Made by a program: the position numbers and the translations under genes
The notes under the pieces: model-generated
Database searches by the model: none
What the model was told of the DNA's origin: nothing
The model's input: the letters and a program-made list of their open reading frames with translations, nothing else
In this document: piece by piece, positions 16,122 through 25,861 of the stretch
How the letters are laid out: each line of letters opens with the position of its first letter
How positions within the stretch are numbered: position 1 is the first letter of the stretch
Origin: Myxococcales bacterium
Lineage (GTDB): Bacteria > Myxococcota > Myxococcia > Myxococcales > Myxococcaceae
NCBI GenBank assembly: GCA_016191815.1
Contig: JACPVI010000006.1
Location: 1-64,000, forward strand
DNA length: 64,000 bases
Reading direction: 5' to 3'

Positions 16122-16888
16122 TTCGGGTCTTCGCCAGCCTGGCCTGGAACGGCTTCCGGGAGGCCCGCCGCAACCGGGTGAGCGTGGTGATCGCCGCCTT
16201 CACCCTGGCCTTGGTGGGGGCCTCGGCGGTGATGGCGGACGTGACCGTCTACACCATGCGCCGGGTGGTCACCGACTTCGGGCTGGGGGCGATGGCCATC
16301 CTCCTCTCGGTGATGGCCATCTTTCTCTCCAGCGGCCTGCTCACCCGGGAGATCGAGCGCCGGACCATCTTCCTCATGGTGTCGCGGCCGGTCTCCCGCG
16401 GGCTGTTCCTCGTCTCGCGGCTGGCGGGGAACATGCTCACCCTGGGGGCGATGCTCCTGGTGATGAGCGCGGTGTTCTTCCTTCAGCTCATCGTGTTCGG
16501 GATCTCGCCCAGCGCGCCTCAGCTCATCGCCGCCGGAGTGCTCTGGTTCGAGCTGTTGGTGCTCACCAGCTTCGGCTTCTTGATGTCCAGCTTCAGCGGG
16601 CAGGTGACTTCTTCGGTGGTGACGGTGGGCATGTTCTTCGCCGGCCACCTGGCCAACGACATGTACGAGCTGTCGGCCCGCTCCAAGAGCGAAGTGGTGC
16701 GGGCCGCGGGAAAGGCGGTGTACTACCTCTTGCCGAACCTCGAGCGGTTGAACTACCGGGGCGCGGCCGCCTACGAGGTCACCCCGCCGCTGGGAGAGGT
16801 GTTCCAGTCGGCCCTCTACAGCGTGGGGTACTCGACCGTGCTCGTCGCATTGGCGATCCTGCTCTTCAACCGGCGCGACTTCCGCTAG
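16118..16888 (+). CDS. pilI: PilI ABC transporter permease
   Basis: 256-residue ABC-2-type membrane protein with about six hydrophobic segments. It has REIERRTIFLMVSRPVSRGLFLVSRLAGN, the cytoplasmic loop common to NosY/CcmB-like permeases. The start is TTG at 16118 overlapping the pilH TGA (TTGA), so translation is coupled. It partners PilH. No substrate can be inferred from the sequence. Confidence 0.82.
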   Translation: MIRVFASLAWNGFREARRNRVSVVIAAFTLALVGASAVMADVTVYTMRRVVTDFGLGAMAILLSVMAIFLSSGLLTREIERRTIFLMVSRPVSRGLFLVSRLAGNMLTLGAMLLVMSAVFFLQLIVFGISPSAPQLIAAGVLWFELLVLTSFGFLMSSFSGQVTSSVVTVGMFFAGHLANDMYELSARSKSEVVRAAGKAVYYLLPNLERLNYRGAAAYEVTPPLGEVFQSALYSVGYSTVLVALAILLFNRRDFR

Positions 16889-16910
16889 TGGCGAGAGTGG
16901 CGCTAGCGGA
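16881..16910. terminator. Palindrome spanning two convergent stop codons
   Basis: TCCGCTAG (16881-16888) and CTAGCGGA (16903-16910) form an eight-pair inverted repeat with a 14-base loop. It covers the stop codons of pilI and of the convergent GT2 gene. It could stop transcription in both directions, but there is no T-run. Confidence 0.35.
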
Positions 16911-17622
16911 GGCCGAGCCCCACGTAGAAGAGCGGGCGCAAGATGGACCACCAGCCGGTCACCGGCCTCATCTTGGTCTGGCCGAGTGCCCGGGGCGGGT
17001 AGACCTTGGTGACCGGCACCTCGGTGGTGCGGTAGCCGAGCTGGATCGCTTTCAGGTAGAGGTAGGGCTCCAGCTCGTAGGCGTCGAGCCAGGGCTGATT
17101 CAGGTCCAGCCGTGGATCAGCCAGGACGGACCGATGCACGGCGCGGAAGCCGTTGGTGGACTCGGTCACCCACTTCCGGGCGGCCAGCGAGAAGAGCAGC
17201 GGATGCACCCGGGTCGCGACCCGGCGGTAGATGGGCATCGAGCCGAAGTGGGCGCTCGGCTTCAAGTAGCGCGAGCCCTGGACGAAGTCCGCCCGGCCGT
17301 CGGCGATCGGGTCGACGAGGAGCGGGATCTCCTCTGGCGAGTCCTTGTTGTTGCCGGCCATCACCACCGCCACGTCGCAGCCGTGCCGCAGGGCGTGGCG
17401 GTAGCCCTCCCGGATGGCAGCTCCCACGCCCGCCACCCTGCCCATGGGTAGCACGGTGGCCCCGAGCTCCCTCGCGATCCGCGGAGAGTCGTCGGTGCAC
17501 CCGTCGTCCACCACCAAGAGCTCGTCGACCAGCCCCCGAGGAGTCCGGCGCACCACCTCGCCGATCTTCCCCGCCTCGTTGAAGACCGGCGCGATGGCGA
17601 TCAGCTTGAGTCCGCGGTACAT
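16903..17622 (-). CDS. DPM1-like GT2, putative polyprenyl-phosphate sugar synthase
   Basis: 239-residue GT2 enzyme. It opens with LIAIAPVFNEAGKIGEVVRR and has LLVVDDGCTDDSPRIARELGA and GVGAAIREGYRHALRHGCDVAVVMAGNNKDSPEEI, where the usual DADGQH acidic motif is replaced by AGNNKD. ESTNGFRAVHRSVL and the C-terminal RALGQTKMRPVTGWWSILRP follow the DPM1-like subfamily. Such enzymes commonly make polyprenyl-phosphate-linked sugars. It lies between pilI and pilD, and 57 bases divergent from a GT-C-like membrane protein that could use its product. A longer start at 17676 is possible but would leave almost no space. Confidence 0.78.
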   Translation of the reverse strand: MYRGLKLIAIAPVFNEAGKIGEVVRRTPRGLVDELLVVDDGCTDDSPRIARELGATVLPMGRVAGVGAAIREGYRHALRHGCDVAVVMAGNNKDSPEEIPLLVDPIADGRADFVQGSRYLKPSAHFGSMPIYRRVATRVHPLLFSLAARKWVTESTNGFRAVHRSVLADPRLDLNQPWLDAYELEPYLYLKAIQLGYRTTEVPVTKVYPPRALGQTKMRPVTGWWSILRPLFYVGLGLR

Positions 17623-17679
17623 GCAGCCATCGGTTTCTATCGCAACTTCGGCGAAGGGGGCCGGCAGCGCGGTCATTCC

Positions 17680-19992
17680 ATGTGGACCGGCGTGAGAAGG
17701 CTGGCCACCGCCAGCGGCATCGCGCTCGCCGCCCTGTGCGGCTTGCACCTCTGGCTCGGAGCGGCGCTCGTCCCGAGCATCGGCTTCTCCAAGTACCCCG
17801 AGGCGGCCGCGCTCCTCTTGCAAGGCAGGCTGGGCTCCGAGGCAGGAGGCGACTACAGCCCGCTCTACCTGTTGCTCAACGCGGCGCTCTCTCCGCGGGC
17901 GATGAGGTGGCTCCAGGCGCTCGCCGGGTGCGGCGGCTTGCTCGCGGTCCATGCCTTCGGCGCTCGGTGGTTTGGCCGCGGCGCGGGGTTGGCCGGCGCC
18001 GCCGCCTTCTCGCTCTCGGGCACCGCCCTGCTCTACGAGGCGGCGCTCGAGCCCGACCTCCTCATCTGCGCGCTCGGTGCGGCGGCGCTCGCGGCGCTCT
18101 CGAGGCTCCACGCTGCGGAGGGCGAGTTGACGCCCAAGGGGCGCCGCGTCGCGCTCCTTGCGGCGGGGCTCGCCCTCGGCCTGATGGCCTCGCTCCGGCC
18201 CACCGGGCTGCTCCTGGGGGCCGCCGCGGCCGCCTGGGTGGGCTGGAAGCTCCGCGGCGCCGGAGCGCGCCGAGCTCTCGCCGGCAGCGGTCTCCTCGCG
18301 GCAGCGGTGCTCCTCTTCGGTGCCGCGCCGCCGCTGTGGGTGCGCGGCCTCTCGGCTCACCCGGCGGCCATGATGAGCGCGGGCGCCGTCTTCCAGATGG
18401 GCAACCGCCCCGAGGGCACCGGCCTCGGCGCCCAGCCTCCGTACCTGCTCAAGCAGGCGGAGCGGCAGCTCCAGCGCTACGCGGCGCACGAGCTGTACCG
18501 CCGATTCGCGGAGGCGGCGGAGGGGAGGGCGCTCCGCCCCGCAGAGGCCGAGTGGTACTGGGCGCGGAAGGCCCTGGAGTTTGCCCGGCGGCATCCGGGC
18601 GCCCACGCGAGGCTGCTGATGCGGAAGGCGGCCTTCTTCCTCTACGGACCCGAGGCGCACGACATCGCCGAGCTACGGAGGGCCGAGTCCGCGCTGGGCC
18701 GCCTGCCGCTCCTCCGGCTCGACCACCTCGGCCTCCTGGCGCTCGGGGGGCTTGCGCTCGCGCTGATTCGGCGGCGCCCGGTCGGCCTTCCGGCCCTCTT
18801 CCTTCTGTGCGCCCTCGCCACCGGGGTCGCCTTCTACGTGGTGAGCCGCTTCCGCCTGGCGGCGTTGCCGGCCTCCTGCGCGCTCGCTGGTTGGCTCGTC
18901 GCCGATCTGATTGTCTCGCTGCGGCAGCCGGCGAGGCTGCTCCGGTGGGCGCCGGCCGGCCTCATCGCGGTGCTCGCCTCCTTCGTTCCGGGGGCGGTGG
19001 GCGACGCGGCCAGGTTCCTCGCCCGCACCTCCCAGACGTCCGAGCTGATGCAGCCCTTGCGGAGCTCCCTGGCGACGGGAGATTTGGCGCAGGCCGGGTC
19101 GACCTTCGCGCTCGCCCAGGCCATCCAGCCCTTCGTGGTGCACACCCAGAACCTTCGGGGCATCCCCTTCGAGTCGGAAGAGCTGGCGGAGCAGTCGGCG
19201 CATCTCGCTGCGGAGAGATGGGGGGCCGACGGTGACACCGACGCCTTGCTGCTCGCGGTCCTGGCGGACCGGGCCGGCCGATGCGGCGAAGCGCTCGAGA
19301 CCGTCCGCGGGCTCGGCGGGCCCGCCTTCCGCACCGCGGTGTTCGACCTGGCGCTCGACCCGGCGCTCTGGGCGGCAGAGTGCCTGCTTCGCCGAGGCGA
19401 TCGAGAGGGGGCGATGTCCGAAGTCCTCCGGTCGCTGGAAGAGCGCCCCGGGACGCTCCAGGGGCTCGCGTCGGCCGTCGCCGGCTCCGAGGCCACCGGC
19501 CGCCCGGCGGAAGCCTGGCGCGGGGAGCTGTTCGCCCTGCACGACGCCCTGAGCGCGCGCTACGCCCTCGCCCGAGCTCGCCTGCAGTGGGGCGACGCGG
19601 CCGGAGCGCTCGCCGACGCCGAGGCTACACTCGCCCTTTCGCCCGAGCTTGCTCTCGCTCACTACCAGCGGGCAGTCGCGCTGGTCCGCCTGGGAAGGAC
19701 GGCGGAAGGGCTGGAGGCCTACGCCCGTGCCCTCCGCGGCTTCCCCGCGTTCGCGTTCCCTACCCGGCCATTCGACCGCGCCGTCCGGGCGGAGCTGGAC
19801 GCCGGCGCCGGCGATCCTCTCCTCCTATCGCTGGCGATCGAGCACTTCATCCGCGCCGGCCGGCTCGAGGAGGCGGAGGCGCTTTTGCCCGCGGCGCTCC
19901 GGTTGCCGCTGAGGGCGCCCGAGCTGGAGGAGCAGCTAGGGTTCCTCTCTCGCGCGCGAAGCCGGCGTGCATTGGCTCCCGGCGGTGGCTAG
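17680..19992 (+). CDS. GT-C-like membrane glycosyltransferase with C-terminal TPRs
   Basis: 770 residues. The first 450 or so contain about ten hydrophobic helices and look like a PMT/ArnT (GT39-type) fold. A periplasmic loop includes PEAAALLLQGRLG and DYSPLYLLLNAAL, and ALEPDLLICALG resembles the second acidic motif. The C-terminal 300 residues are helical with TPR-like repeats (ARARLQWGDAAGALADAEATLALSPELALAHYQRAVALVRLGRTAEG). GT-C plus TPR recalls eukaryotic TMTC O-mannosyltransferases. No standard pil gene occupies this position. Family assignment is by pattern only; a Wzy-like or non-catalytic TPR membrane protein is the alternative. pilD follows within 14 bases. Confidence 0.65.
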   Translation: MWTGVRRLATASGIALAALCGLHLWLGAALVPSIGFSKYPEAAALLLQGRLGSEAGGDYSPLYLLLNAALSPRAMRWLQALAGCGGLLAVHAFGARWFGRGAGLAGAAAFSLSGTALLYEAALEPDLLICALGAAALAALSRLHAAEGELTPKGRRVALLAAGLALGLMASLRPTGLLLGAAAAAWVGWKLRGAGARRALAGSGLLAAAVLLFGAAPPLWVRGLSAHPAAMMSAGAVFQMGNRPEGTGLGAQPPYLLKQAERQLQRYAAHELYRRFAEAAEGRALRPAEAEWYWARKALEFARRHPGAHARLLMRKAAFFLYGPEAHDIAELRRAESALGRLPLLRLDHLGLLALGGLALALIRRRPVGLPALFLLCALATGVAFYVVSRFRLAALPASCALAGWLVADLIVSLRQPARLLRWAPAGLIAVLASFVPGAVGDAARFLARTSQTSELMQPLRSSLATGDLAQAGSTFALAQAIQPFVVHTQNLRGIPFESEELAEQSAHLAAERWGADGDTDALLLAVLADRAGRCGEALETVRGLGGPAFRTAVFDLALDPALWAAECLLRRGDREGAMSEVLRSLEERPGTLQGLASAVAGSEATGRPAEAWRGELFALHDALSARYALARARLQWGDAAGALADAEATLALSPELALAHYQRAVALVRLGRTAEGLEAYARALRGFPAFAFPTRPFDRAVRAELDAGAGDPLLLSLAIEHFIRAGRLEEAEALLPAALRLPLRAPELEEQLGFLSRARSRRALAPGGG

Positions 19993-20005
19993 CATCGGGC
20001 CGCGC

Positions 20006-21007
20006 GTGGAAACGCTCTCGCTGCTGGCCTCGAGCCCGCTGTCGCTTATTTGGCTCGCGGCGCTGGGACTCGTCGTCGGCAGCTTCCTCAACGTGGTGAT
20101 CGCCCGGCTCCCCGCGGAGCAGAGCATCGTGCGCCCCCGCTCCCGGTGCCCGAGCTGCGGCCACTCGATTCCCTGGTACGAGAACATCCCCATCTTCTCT
20201 TTCCTCGCTCTCCGTGGCCGGTGCAGCGCCTGCAAGAAGCCCATCTCGGTGCGCTACCCGCTGGTGGAGCTGCTCACCGCCACGCTCTTCCTCGCCTGCT
20301 GGCGCCGCTTCGGCTGGGAGTACCCGCTCGCGCCCGCGCTGCTCTTCGCCTCCCTCCTCATCGCCCTCGCCTTCATCGACGCCGAGCACTGGCTCCTCCC
20401 CCTGGAGCTGACCGTGCCGGGCATGGTGGTGGGCCTGGCCATGGCCGCGCCGATGGGGCTCGATCGGCTCTGGGCGGCCTCCCTGGGGCTTTCGGTCGGG
20501 TTTCTCTCCTTCCGCTTGCTGGAGTACGTGGGTTGGAAGGCCTTCCGTCGGGAAGCCCTCGGCGCCGGAGACAAGTTCCTCTTCGGGCTCATCGGCGCCT
20601 TCCTCACCCACCGGCCGCTCCTGGTGGTGCTGGGACTGGCCTCCCTGCAAGGCTCGCTCTACGGCGGGGTGCGGATGCTCCTCACCGGCCGCGCCGCGCC
20701 CGCCCCCGAGGATGCCGGCGCCGGCGCCGCCGAGCCGGAGCCCACCATGAGCTGGGCCTTCCTGGCGCCGGGTCTGTCTCTCTTTCGGCGGATGGCGCTG
20801 CTTCCCTACTCGCTCCTTTTGCAGCCCATCCCCGATGAGCCAAAGGACGCGGAGGGAGAGGAGGTGGAGTGGCGACCGGGAAAGAGCAACCTCCCCTTCG
20901 GTCCCTGGCTCGCGCTGGCCGGGGTGGAGGTGCTGCTGTTCGGGCCCTACCTGGCCTCGAAGCTTTCGCCGCTCGGGCTGGAGTGGCTCTTCGGCGGCAG
21001 GGACTGA
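20006..21007 (+). CDS. pilD: Prepilin peptidase/N-methyltransferase PilD
   Basis: 333-residue membrane aspartic protease that cleaves prepilin leaders and methylates the new N terminus. The cytoplasmic zinc domain has CPSC (48-51) and CSAC (73-76). The catalytic aspartates are Asp125 in FIDAEHWLLP and Asp189 in GAGD. About 90 residues, including an Ala/Pro/Glu-rich stretch, separate GAGD from the conserved NLPFGPWLALAG near the end, making it longer than most PilD proteins. GTG 20006 follows the upstream stop; GTG 19967 is possible but would overlap. It would process both pilins encoded here. Confidence 0.93.
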   Translation: METLSLLASSPLSLIWLAALGLVVGSFLNVVIARLPAEQSIVRPRSRCPSCGHSIPWYENIPIFSFLALRGRCSACKKPISVRYPLVELLTATLFLACWRRFGWEYPLAPALLFASLLIALAFIDAEHWLLPLELTVPGMVVGLAMAAPMGLDRLWAASLGLSVGFLSFRLLEYVGWKAFRREALGAGDKFLFGLIGAFLTHRPLLVVLGLASLQGSLYGGVRMLLTGRAAPAPEDAGAGAAEPEPTMSWAFLAPGLSLFRRMALLPYSLLLQPIPDEPKDAEGEEVEWRPGKSNLPFGPWLALAGVEVLLFGPYLASKLSPLGLEWLFGGRD

Positions 21008-21010
21008 ACG

Positions 21011-22132
21011 ATGAGCTTCCGCCTCGCCAGCATCTCCTTCCTGCTCGGCTCGCTGGCCACCGGCGTCACCTGGCTCACCGTCCAGCCGCCGCTGGTGCGG
21101 CTGCTCGACGCCATCCAGCGGCACACGCCGGAGGGCAGCCCGGCCCGCGAAGTGGTGGCGCAGGTGCGCGCCCTGCTCCCCTATTACCTCGGGCTGGACC
21201 TGCTGTTGATGGCGGGGCTCTGCTTCGCCGTCCTCCACCTCGCCATCGCCCGGCCGCTCAGGCGCACCGAAGAAGCGGTGGAGCAGCTCTCCCGGCTCGA
21301 GCTGGACTTGCCTCTTAGGCCGGCCGGCGGCCCGCTCCTCTCCCGACTCGAGCGCTCTCTCAAGAGGATGGCCGATGCTTTGCTCGCAGAGCAGGCGCTC
21401 ACCAGAAGGCAGCTCGCCGAGCTGAGGGAGGCCAACTTGAAGCTCCGCCGCGCCCAGACCGAGCTGGTCGCCTCCGAGCGGCTGGTCACCGTGGGCAGGC
21501 TGGCCGCGGGGGTGGCGCACGAGGTGGGAAACCCTCTCTCCGGAATCCTCGGCTACCTCTCGGTGATCCGCGCGCGGGCTGGGCAGAGCCCGGAGGTGGT
21601 GGAGCTTTTGGGCCGCGTCGACGGCGAGGTTCAGCGCATCGATCAGATCGTCCGCGGACTGCTTGAGCTGGGCCGCCCCGCGCGGGGGAGCCCCGGGCCG
21701 GTGGAGGTGGCCCGCATCGCCGAGGCCTGCGCCAGACTGCTCTCCGCAGGGCCGGACTTCGGCGCGGTGGAGATCAAGATGGAGCTCGAGCCGGGGGCGG
21801 TGGCCCAGGCCGAGCAGGGGCCGCTCTCCCAGGTGCTGATCAACCTCTTGCTCAACGCGGCCCAGGCGATGGGAGGCAAGGGAGCCATCCGCCTTGCGGC
21901 TCGCCGGCAAGGGGAGCGGATCGCGATCGAGGTCGAGGACACCGGTCCGGGAATTCCCCCCGAGGTGATGCCGCGGCTGTTCGAGCCCTTCTTCACCACC
22001 AAGGCGGGAGGGAAGGGCAACGGGCTCGGGCTCGCGGTCTCCCGGCACTTGCTGTCGGCGATGGGCGGCGAGCTGACCGCCGATAACGGCGAGCGCGGAG
22101 CGAGGTTCACCGTCACGCTGCCCGCCGTCTGA
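21011..22132 (+). CDS. pilS2: NtrB-type sensor histidine kinase (PilS2-like)
   Basis: 373 residues. Two N-terminal membrane helices flank a short periplasmic part (about 5-75), followed by a HAMP-like linker and a coiled-coil. The H-box is GVAHEVGNPLSGI, with His170 the phosphate acceptor. The N box INLLLNAAQAM, G1 DTGPGIP and FEPFFTTKAGGKGNGLGL are intact, so it should be active. It starts three bases after pilD. In M. xanthus a second pilS/pilR pair lies between pilD and pilM, which is the basis for the name. The signal is unknown. Confidence 0.87.
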   Translation: MSFRLASISFLLGSLATGVTWLTVQPPLVRLLDAIQRHTPEGSPAREVVAQVRALLPYYLGLDLLLMAGLCFAVLHLAIARPLRRTEEAVEQLSRLELDLPLRPAGGPLLSRLERSLKRMADALLAEQALTRRQLAELREANLKLRRAQTELVASERLVTVGRLAAGVAHEVGNPLSGILGYLSVIRARAGQSPEVVELLGRVDGEVQRIDQIVRGLLELGRPARGSPGPVEVARIAEACARLLSAGPDFGAVEIKMELEPGAVAQAEQGPLSQVLINLLLNAAQAMGGKGAIRLAARRQGERIAIEVEDTGPGIPPEVMPRLFEPFFTTKAGGKGNGLGLAVSRHLLSAMGGELTADNGERGARFTVTLPAV

Positions 22133-22145
22133 CCGCGAAGGGGTT

Positions 22146-22166
22146 CCCTCTCCCTTCGGGAGAGGG
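22146..22166. repeat. Palindromic repeat between kinase and regulator genes
   Basis: CCCTCTCCC (22146-22154) and GGGAGAGGG (22158-22166) form a perfect nine-pair stem around TTC, followed by CTAGGGTGGGGGA. From memory, palindromes of this pattern are scattered between genes in many proteobacterial genomes. Here the 3' flank GGTGGGGGA also serves as the likely ribosome binding site of the regulator gene. Confidence 0.6.
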
Positions 22167-22181
22167 CTAGGGTGGGGGACG

Positions 22182-23615
<1,434 letters not shown>

Positions 23616-23663
23616 CCCCCACTAGCGCTGGGATGCGCACACCGTCCCACCCACCACCGGTCG

Positions 23664-23700
23664 CATAATTTAGTATCAAAGACACATAATTTATATCAAA
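23664..23700 (+). promoter_or_regulatory. AT-rich direct repeats upstream of XRE gene
   Basis: CATAATTTAGTATCAAA (23664-23680) and CATAATTTATATCAAA (23685-23700) are near-identical direct repeats starting 21 bases apart, two helical turns. They stand out sharply from the GC-rich surroundings. They could be an operator for the XRE protein encoded downstream, or an UP-like or activator site. Confidence 0.5.
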
Positions 23701-23717
23701 TTGAGTGATCAGCGGAT

Positions 23718-23747
23718 TTGACGAGTCGGGGTCGCCGGGTGGACAAT
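23718..23747 (+). promoter_or_regulatory. Candidate promoter of XRE gene and pilM operon
   Basis: TTGACG (23718-23723) and GACAAT (23742-23747) with an 18-base spacer resemble a vegetative promoter, directly downstream of the paired AT-rich repeats and 31 bases before the XRE start codon. Confidence 0.42.
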
Positions 23748-23778
23748 CTCGCCCGGTTTGCATCCCTGGAGGGGAAGC

Positions 23779-24024
23779 ATGTCCGGGCGCAGGCAGAACA
23801 ACGTCCAGCGGCTGAGGGAGGAGCGGCTGCTCTCCAAGGCGGAGCTTGCGCGCAGGGCCGGGGTCTCGGTGCTCACCATCGATCGGGTGGAGCGGGGGGC
23901 GGAGTGCCGGCTTGACACCAAGCGGAAGATCATCCTCGCGCTCGGGCTCAAGGTTCAGGACAAGGACAAGGTGTTCGTGAACGGCCAAAGCTCGGTGCGG
24001 CGGGCGAGCCCGGAGGGTGAATAG
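23779..24024 (+). CDS. Small XRE-family helix-turn-helix protein
   Basis: 81 residues. It is almost entirely a Cro/CI-type helix-turn-helix: NVQRLREERLLSKAELARRAGVSVLTIDRVERG, followed by TKRKIILALGLKVQDKDKVFVN. A GGAGGGG ribosome binding site precedes the ATG. It lies between the pilR2-like gene and pilM, 62 bases before pilM and in the same direction, so it may be co-transcribed and control the operon. The upstream direct repeats are a plausible binding site. No ligand or oligomerisation domain is visible. Confidence 0.82.
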   Translation: MSGRRQNNVQRLREERLLSKAELARRAGVSVLTIDRVERGAECRLDTKRKIILALGLKVQDKDKVFVNGQSSVRRASPEGE

Positions 24025-24086
24025 GCGGCGAAGTTTTTTTGGCGGCCCCGAACCGGGAGTAGGCTCGTGGGCCACGGGAGAGACGA

Positions 24087-25169
24087 ATGGCAAAGGGGAA
24101 GCTGGCGCTGGGTCTCGACATCGGCTCGACGGGCGTGAAGATGATCCAGCTGAAGGAGCAGCGCCGGCGCGGGCAGCTCGGCTTCGCGCTCCAGAGCTTC
24201 GGGATGAAGCCCTTGCCGCCGGAGGCGATCGTCGACGGCGCGCTGATGAACTCCACCGCCATCGTGCAGGCCATCCAGGAGCTGATGGGCGAGCTGAAGG
24301 TGAAGAACAAGGATGTGGCGATCGGGGTCAGCGGCCACTCGGTGATCATCAAGAAGATCTCGATGCCGCGGATGACCCAGGAGGAGCTGGAGGAGTCGAT
24401 CCAGTGGGAGGCGGAGCAGTACATCCCCTTCGACGTGAAGGACGTGAACATCGACACCCAGATCCTCAACCCAGAGGCCAACGATGCGACCGGGCAGATG
24501 GACGTGCTCTTGGTCGCGGCGAAGAAGGACATGATCAACGACTACACCACCGTGGTGGCGGAGGCCGGGCTGTCGCCCACCGTGGTGGACGTGGACGCCT
24601 TCGCCGTGCAGAACATGTTCAGCGTCAACTACGACGTGCCGGCGAACGAGACCCTGGTGCTGATCAACGCCGGGGCCTCGGTGACCAACATCAACATCCT
24701 CTCCGCCGGCAACACGGTGTTCACCCGCGACGTCACCATCGGGGGGAACCAGTTCACCGAGGAGATCCAGAAGCAGCTCAACGTCTCCTATGAGGAGGCG
24801 GAGGCGCTGAAGATCGGCGGCGGGAGGTCGGACGCCGACTCGGTGGTCCCCCAGGACGTGGAGCGGGTGATGACCTCGGTGGCCGAGCAGGTGGCGGGGG
24901 AGATCCAGCGGTCGCTCGACTTCTATGCGGGCACCGCCGCCGACGCCAACTTCGCCAAGGTGTTCCTCTCCGGGGGCACCGCGAAGATCCCCGCCTTGTT
25001 CAAGACCATCGAGACCAGGGTGGGGGTGCCGGTGGAGATCATGAACCCCTTCAAGAACATCGAGATCGACAACCGGAGGTTCGACCCGACCTTCATCATG
25101 GAGGTCGCGCCGGTGGCAGCGGTGGCGGTGGGGCTGGCGTTGCGGCGGAGTGGCGACAAGCTCGGGTAG
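24087..25169 (+). CDS. pilM: PilM, T4P inner-membrane platform protein
   Basis: 360-residue actin-like cytoplasmic protein. It opens with LGLDIGSTGVKMIQL, the ATP-binding phosphate-1 motif, has LINAGASVTNINIL as phosphate-2, and KVFLSGGTAKIPALF near the C terminus. Typical PilM segments SMPRMTQEELEESIQWEAEQYIPFD and GGNQFTEEIQKQL are present. In known systems PilM binds the N-terminal tail of PilN and links the motor to the PilN/PilO/PilP alignment complex. GGGAGAG precedes the ATG. It starts the pilMNOPQ run. Confidence 0.97.
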   Translation: MAKGKLALGLDIGSTGVKMIQLKEQRRRGQLGFALQSFGMKPLPPEAIVDGALMNSTAIVQAIQELMGELKVKNKDVAIGVSGHSVIIKKISMPRMTQEELEESIQWEAEQYIPFDVKDVNIDTQILNPEANDATGQMDVLLVAAKKDMINDYTTVVAEAGLSPTVVDVDAFAVQNMFSVNYDVPANETLVLINAGASVTNINILSAGNTVFTRDVTIGGNQFTEEIQKQLNVSYEEAEALKIGGGRSDADSVVPQDVERVMTSVAEQVAGEIQRSLDFYAGTAADANFAKVFLSGGTAKIPALFKTIETRVGVPVEIMNPFKNIEIDNRRFDPTFIMEVAPVAAVAVGLALRRSGDKLG

Positions 25170-25181
25170 AGGACGACGCCG

Positions 25182-25856
25182 ATGATGATTCGCATCAACC
25201 TCCTGCCGGTCCGGCAGGTGAAGAAACGGGAGCTGGGCCGGCAGGTCCTGGTCCTGTTCGGGGCGGTTTTGCTCTTGGCGGGGGTGGTCAACTACCTCTG
25301 GTACAGCCACCGCCAGGACGAGTGGAGCCGCCGGCACGCGCAGATCGCCGACACCGAGCGGCGGATCGCCGAGCTGGAGAAGGTGATCGGCGAGGTCAAC
25401 AACATCAACAAGCGGAAGAAAGAGGTCGAGGACAAGCTCAAGATCCTCACCGAGCTGCGCAAGGGCCGCTCCGGGCCGGTGCGACTGCTCGACGCGCTCG
25501 CCACCGCCACCCCCAAGAAGGTCTGGATCACCGAGTTCAACGAGAAGTCCAACCTGGTGAAGATCACCGGCGTCGGGGTCAGCCACGACGACGTGGCGGA
25601 GTTCATGCGCTCGCTCTCCCACGTCGTCTGGACGCCGAAGGGGCTCGGGAGGCTGATCGAGCAGAAGAGCGGTCAGACCTCGGCCCGGGTCGAGCTGCTC
25701 TCGGAGAGTGGGGCCATCGACGAGTTCGGGGTCGGGGAGGTGAGTCCCTTCTTCACCGCGATCGAGCTGAGGAGGGCGAGCCAGGGGCAGGAGGGGGGGG
25801 CTGTCGGGAAGCAGGTGAGCTTCGAGATCAACCTCCAAGCGAACTACGCGATCTAA
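25182..25856 (+). CDS. pilN: PilN, T4P alignment complex protein
   Basis: 224-residue bitopic protein. The cytoplasmic motif IRINLLPVRQ, which binds PilM, is followed by one membrane helix (LVLFGAVLLLAGVVNYLWY), a coiled-coil (AQIADTERRIAELEKVIGEVNNINKRKKEVEDKL) and a periplasmic ferredoxin-like fold. Two adjacent ATGs (25182 and 25185) are possible. It is 12 bases after pilM and five before pilO. Length is normal. Confidence 0.95.
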   Translation: MMIRINLLPVRQVKKRELGRQVLVLFGAVLLLAGVVNYLWYSHRQDEWSRRHAQIADTERRIAELEKVIGEVNNINKRKKEVEDKLKILTELRKGRSGPVRLLDALATATPKKVWITEFNEKSNLVKITGVGVSHDDVAEFMRSLSHVVWTPKGLGRLIEQKSGQTSARVELLSESGAIDEFGVGEVSPFFTAIELRRASQGQEGGAVGKQVSFEINLQANYAI

Positions 25857-25861
25857 ACGCC

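Noticed and set aside
24032-24040. A run of seven T residues before pilM as a terminator for the XRE gene
   Set aside because: No stable stem lies directly upstream of the T-run, so termination between the XRE gene and pilM is not supported.
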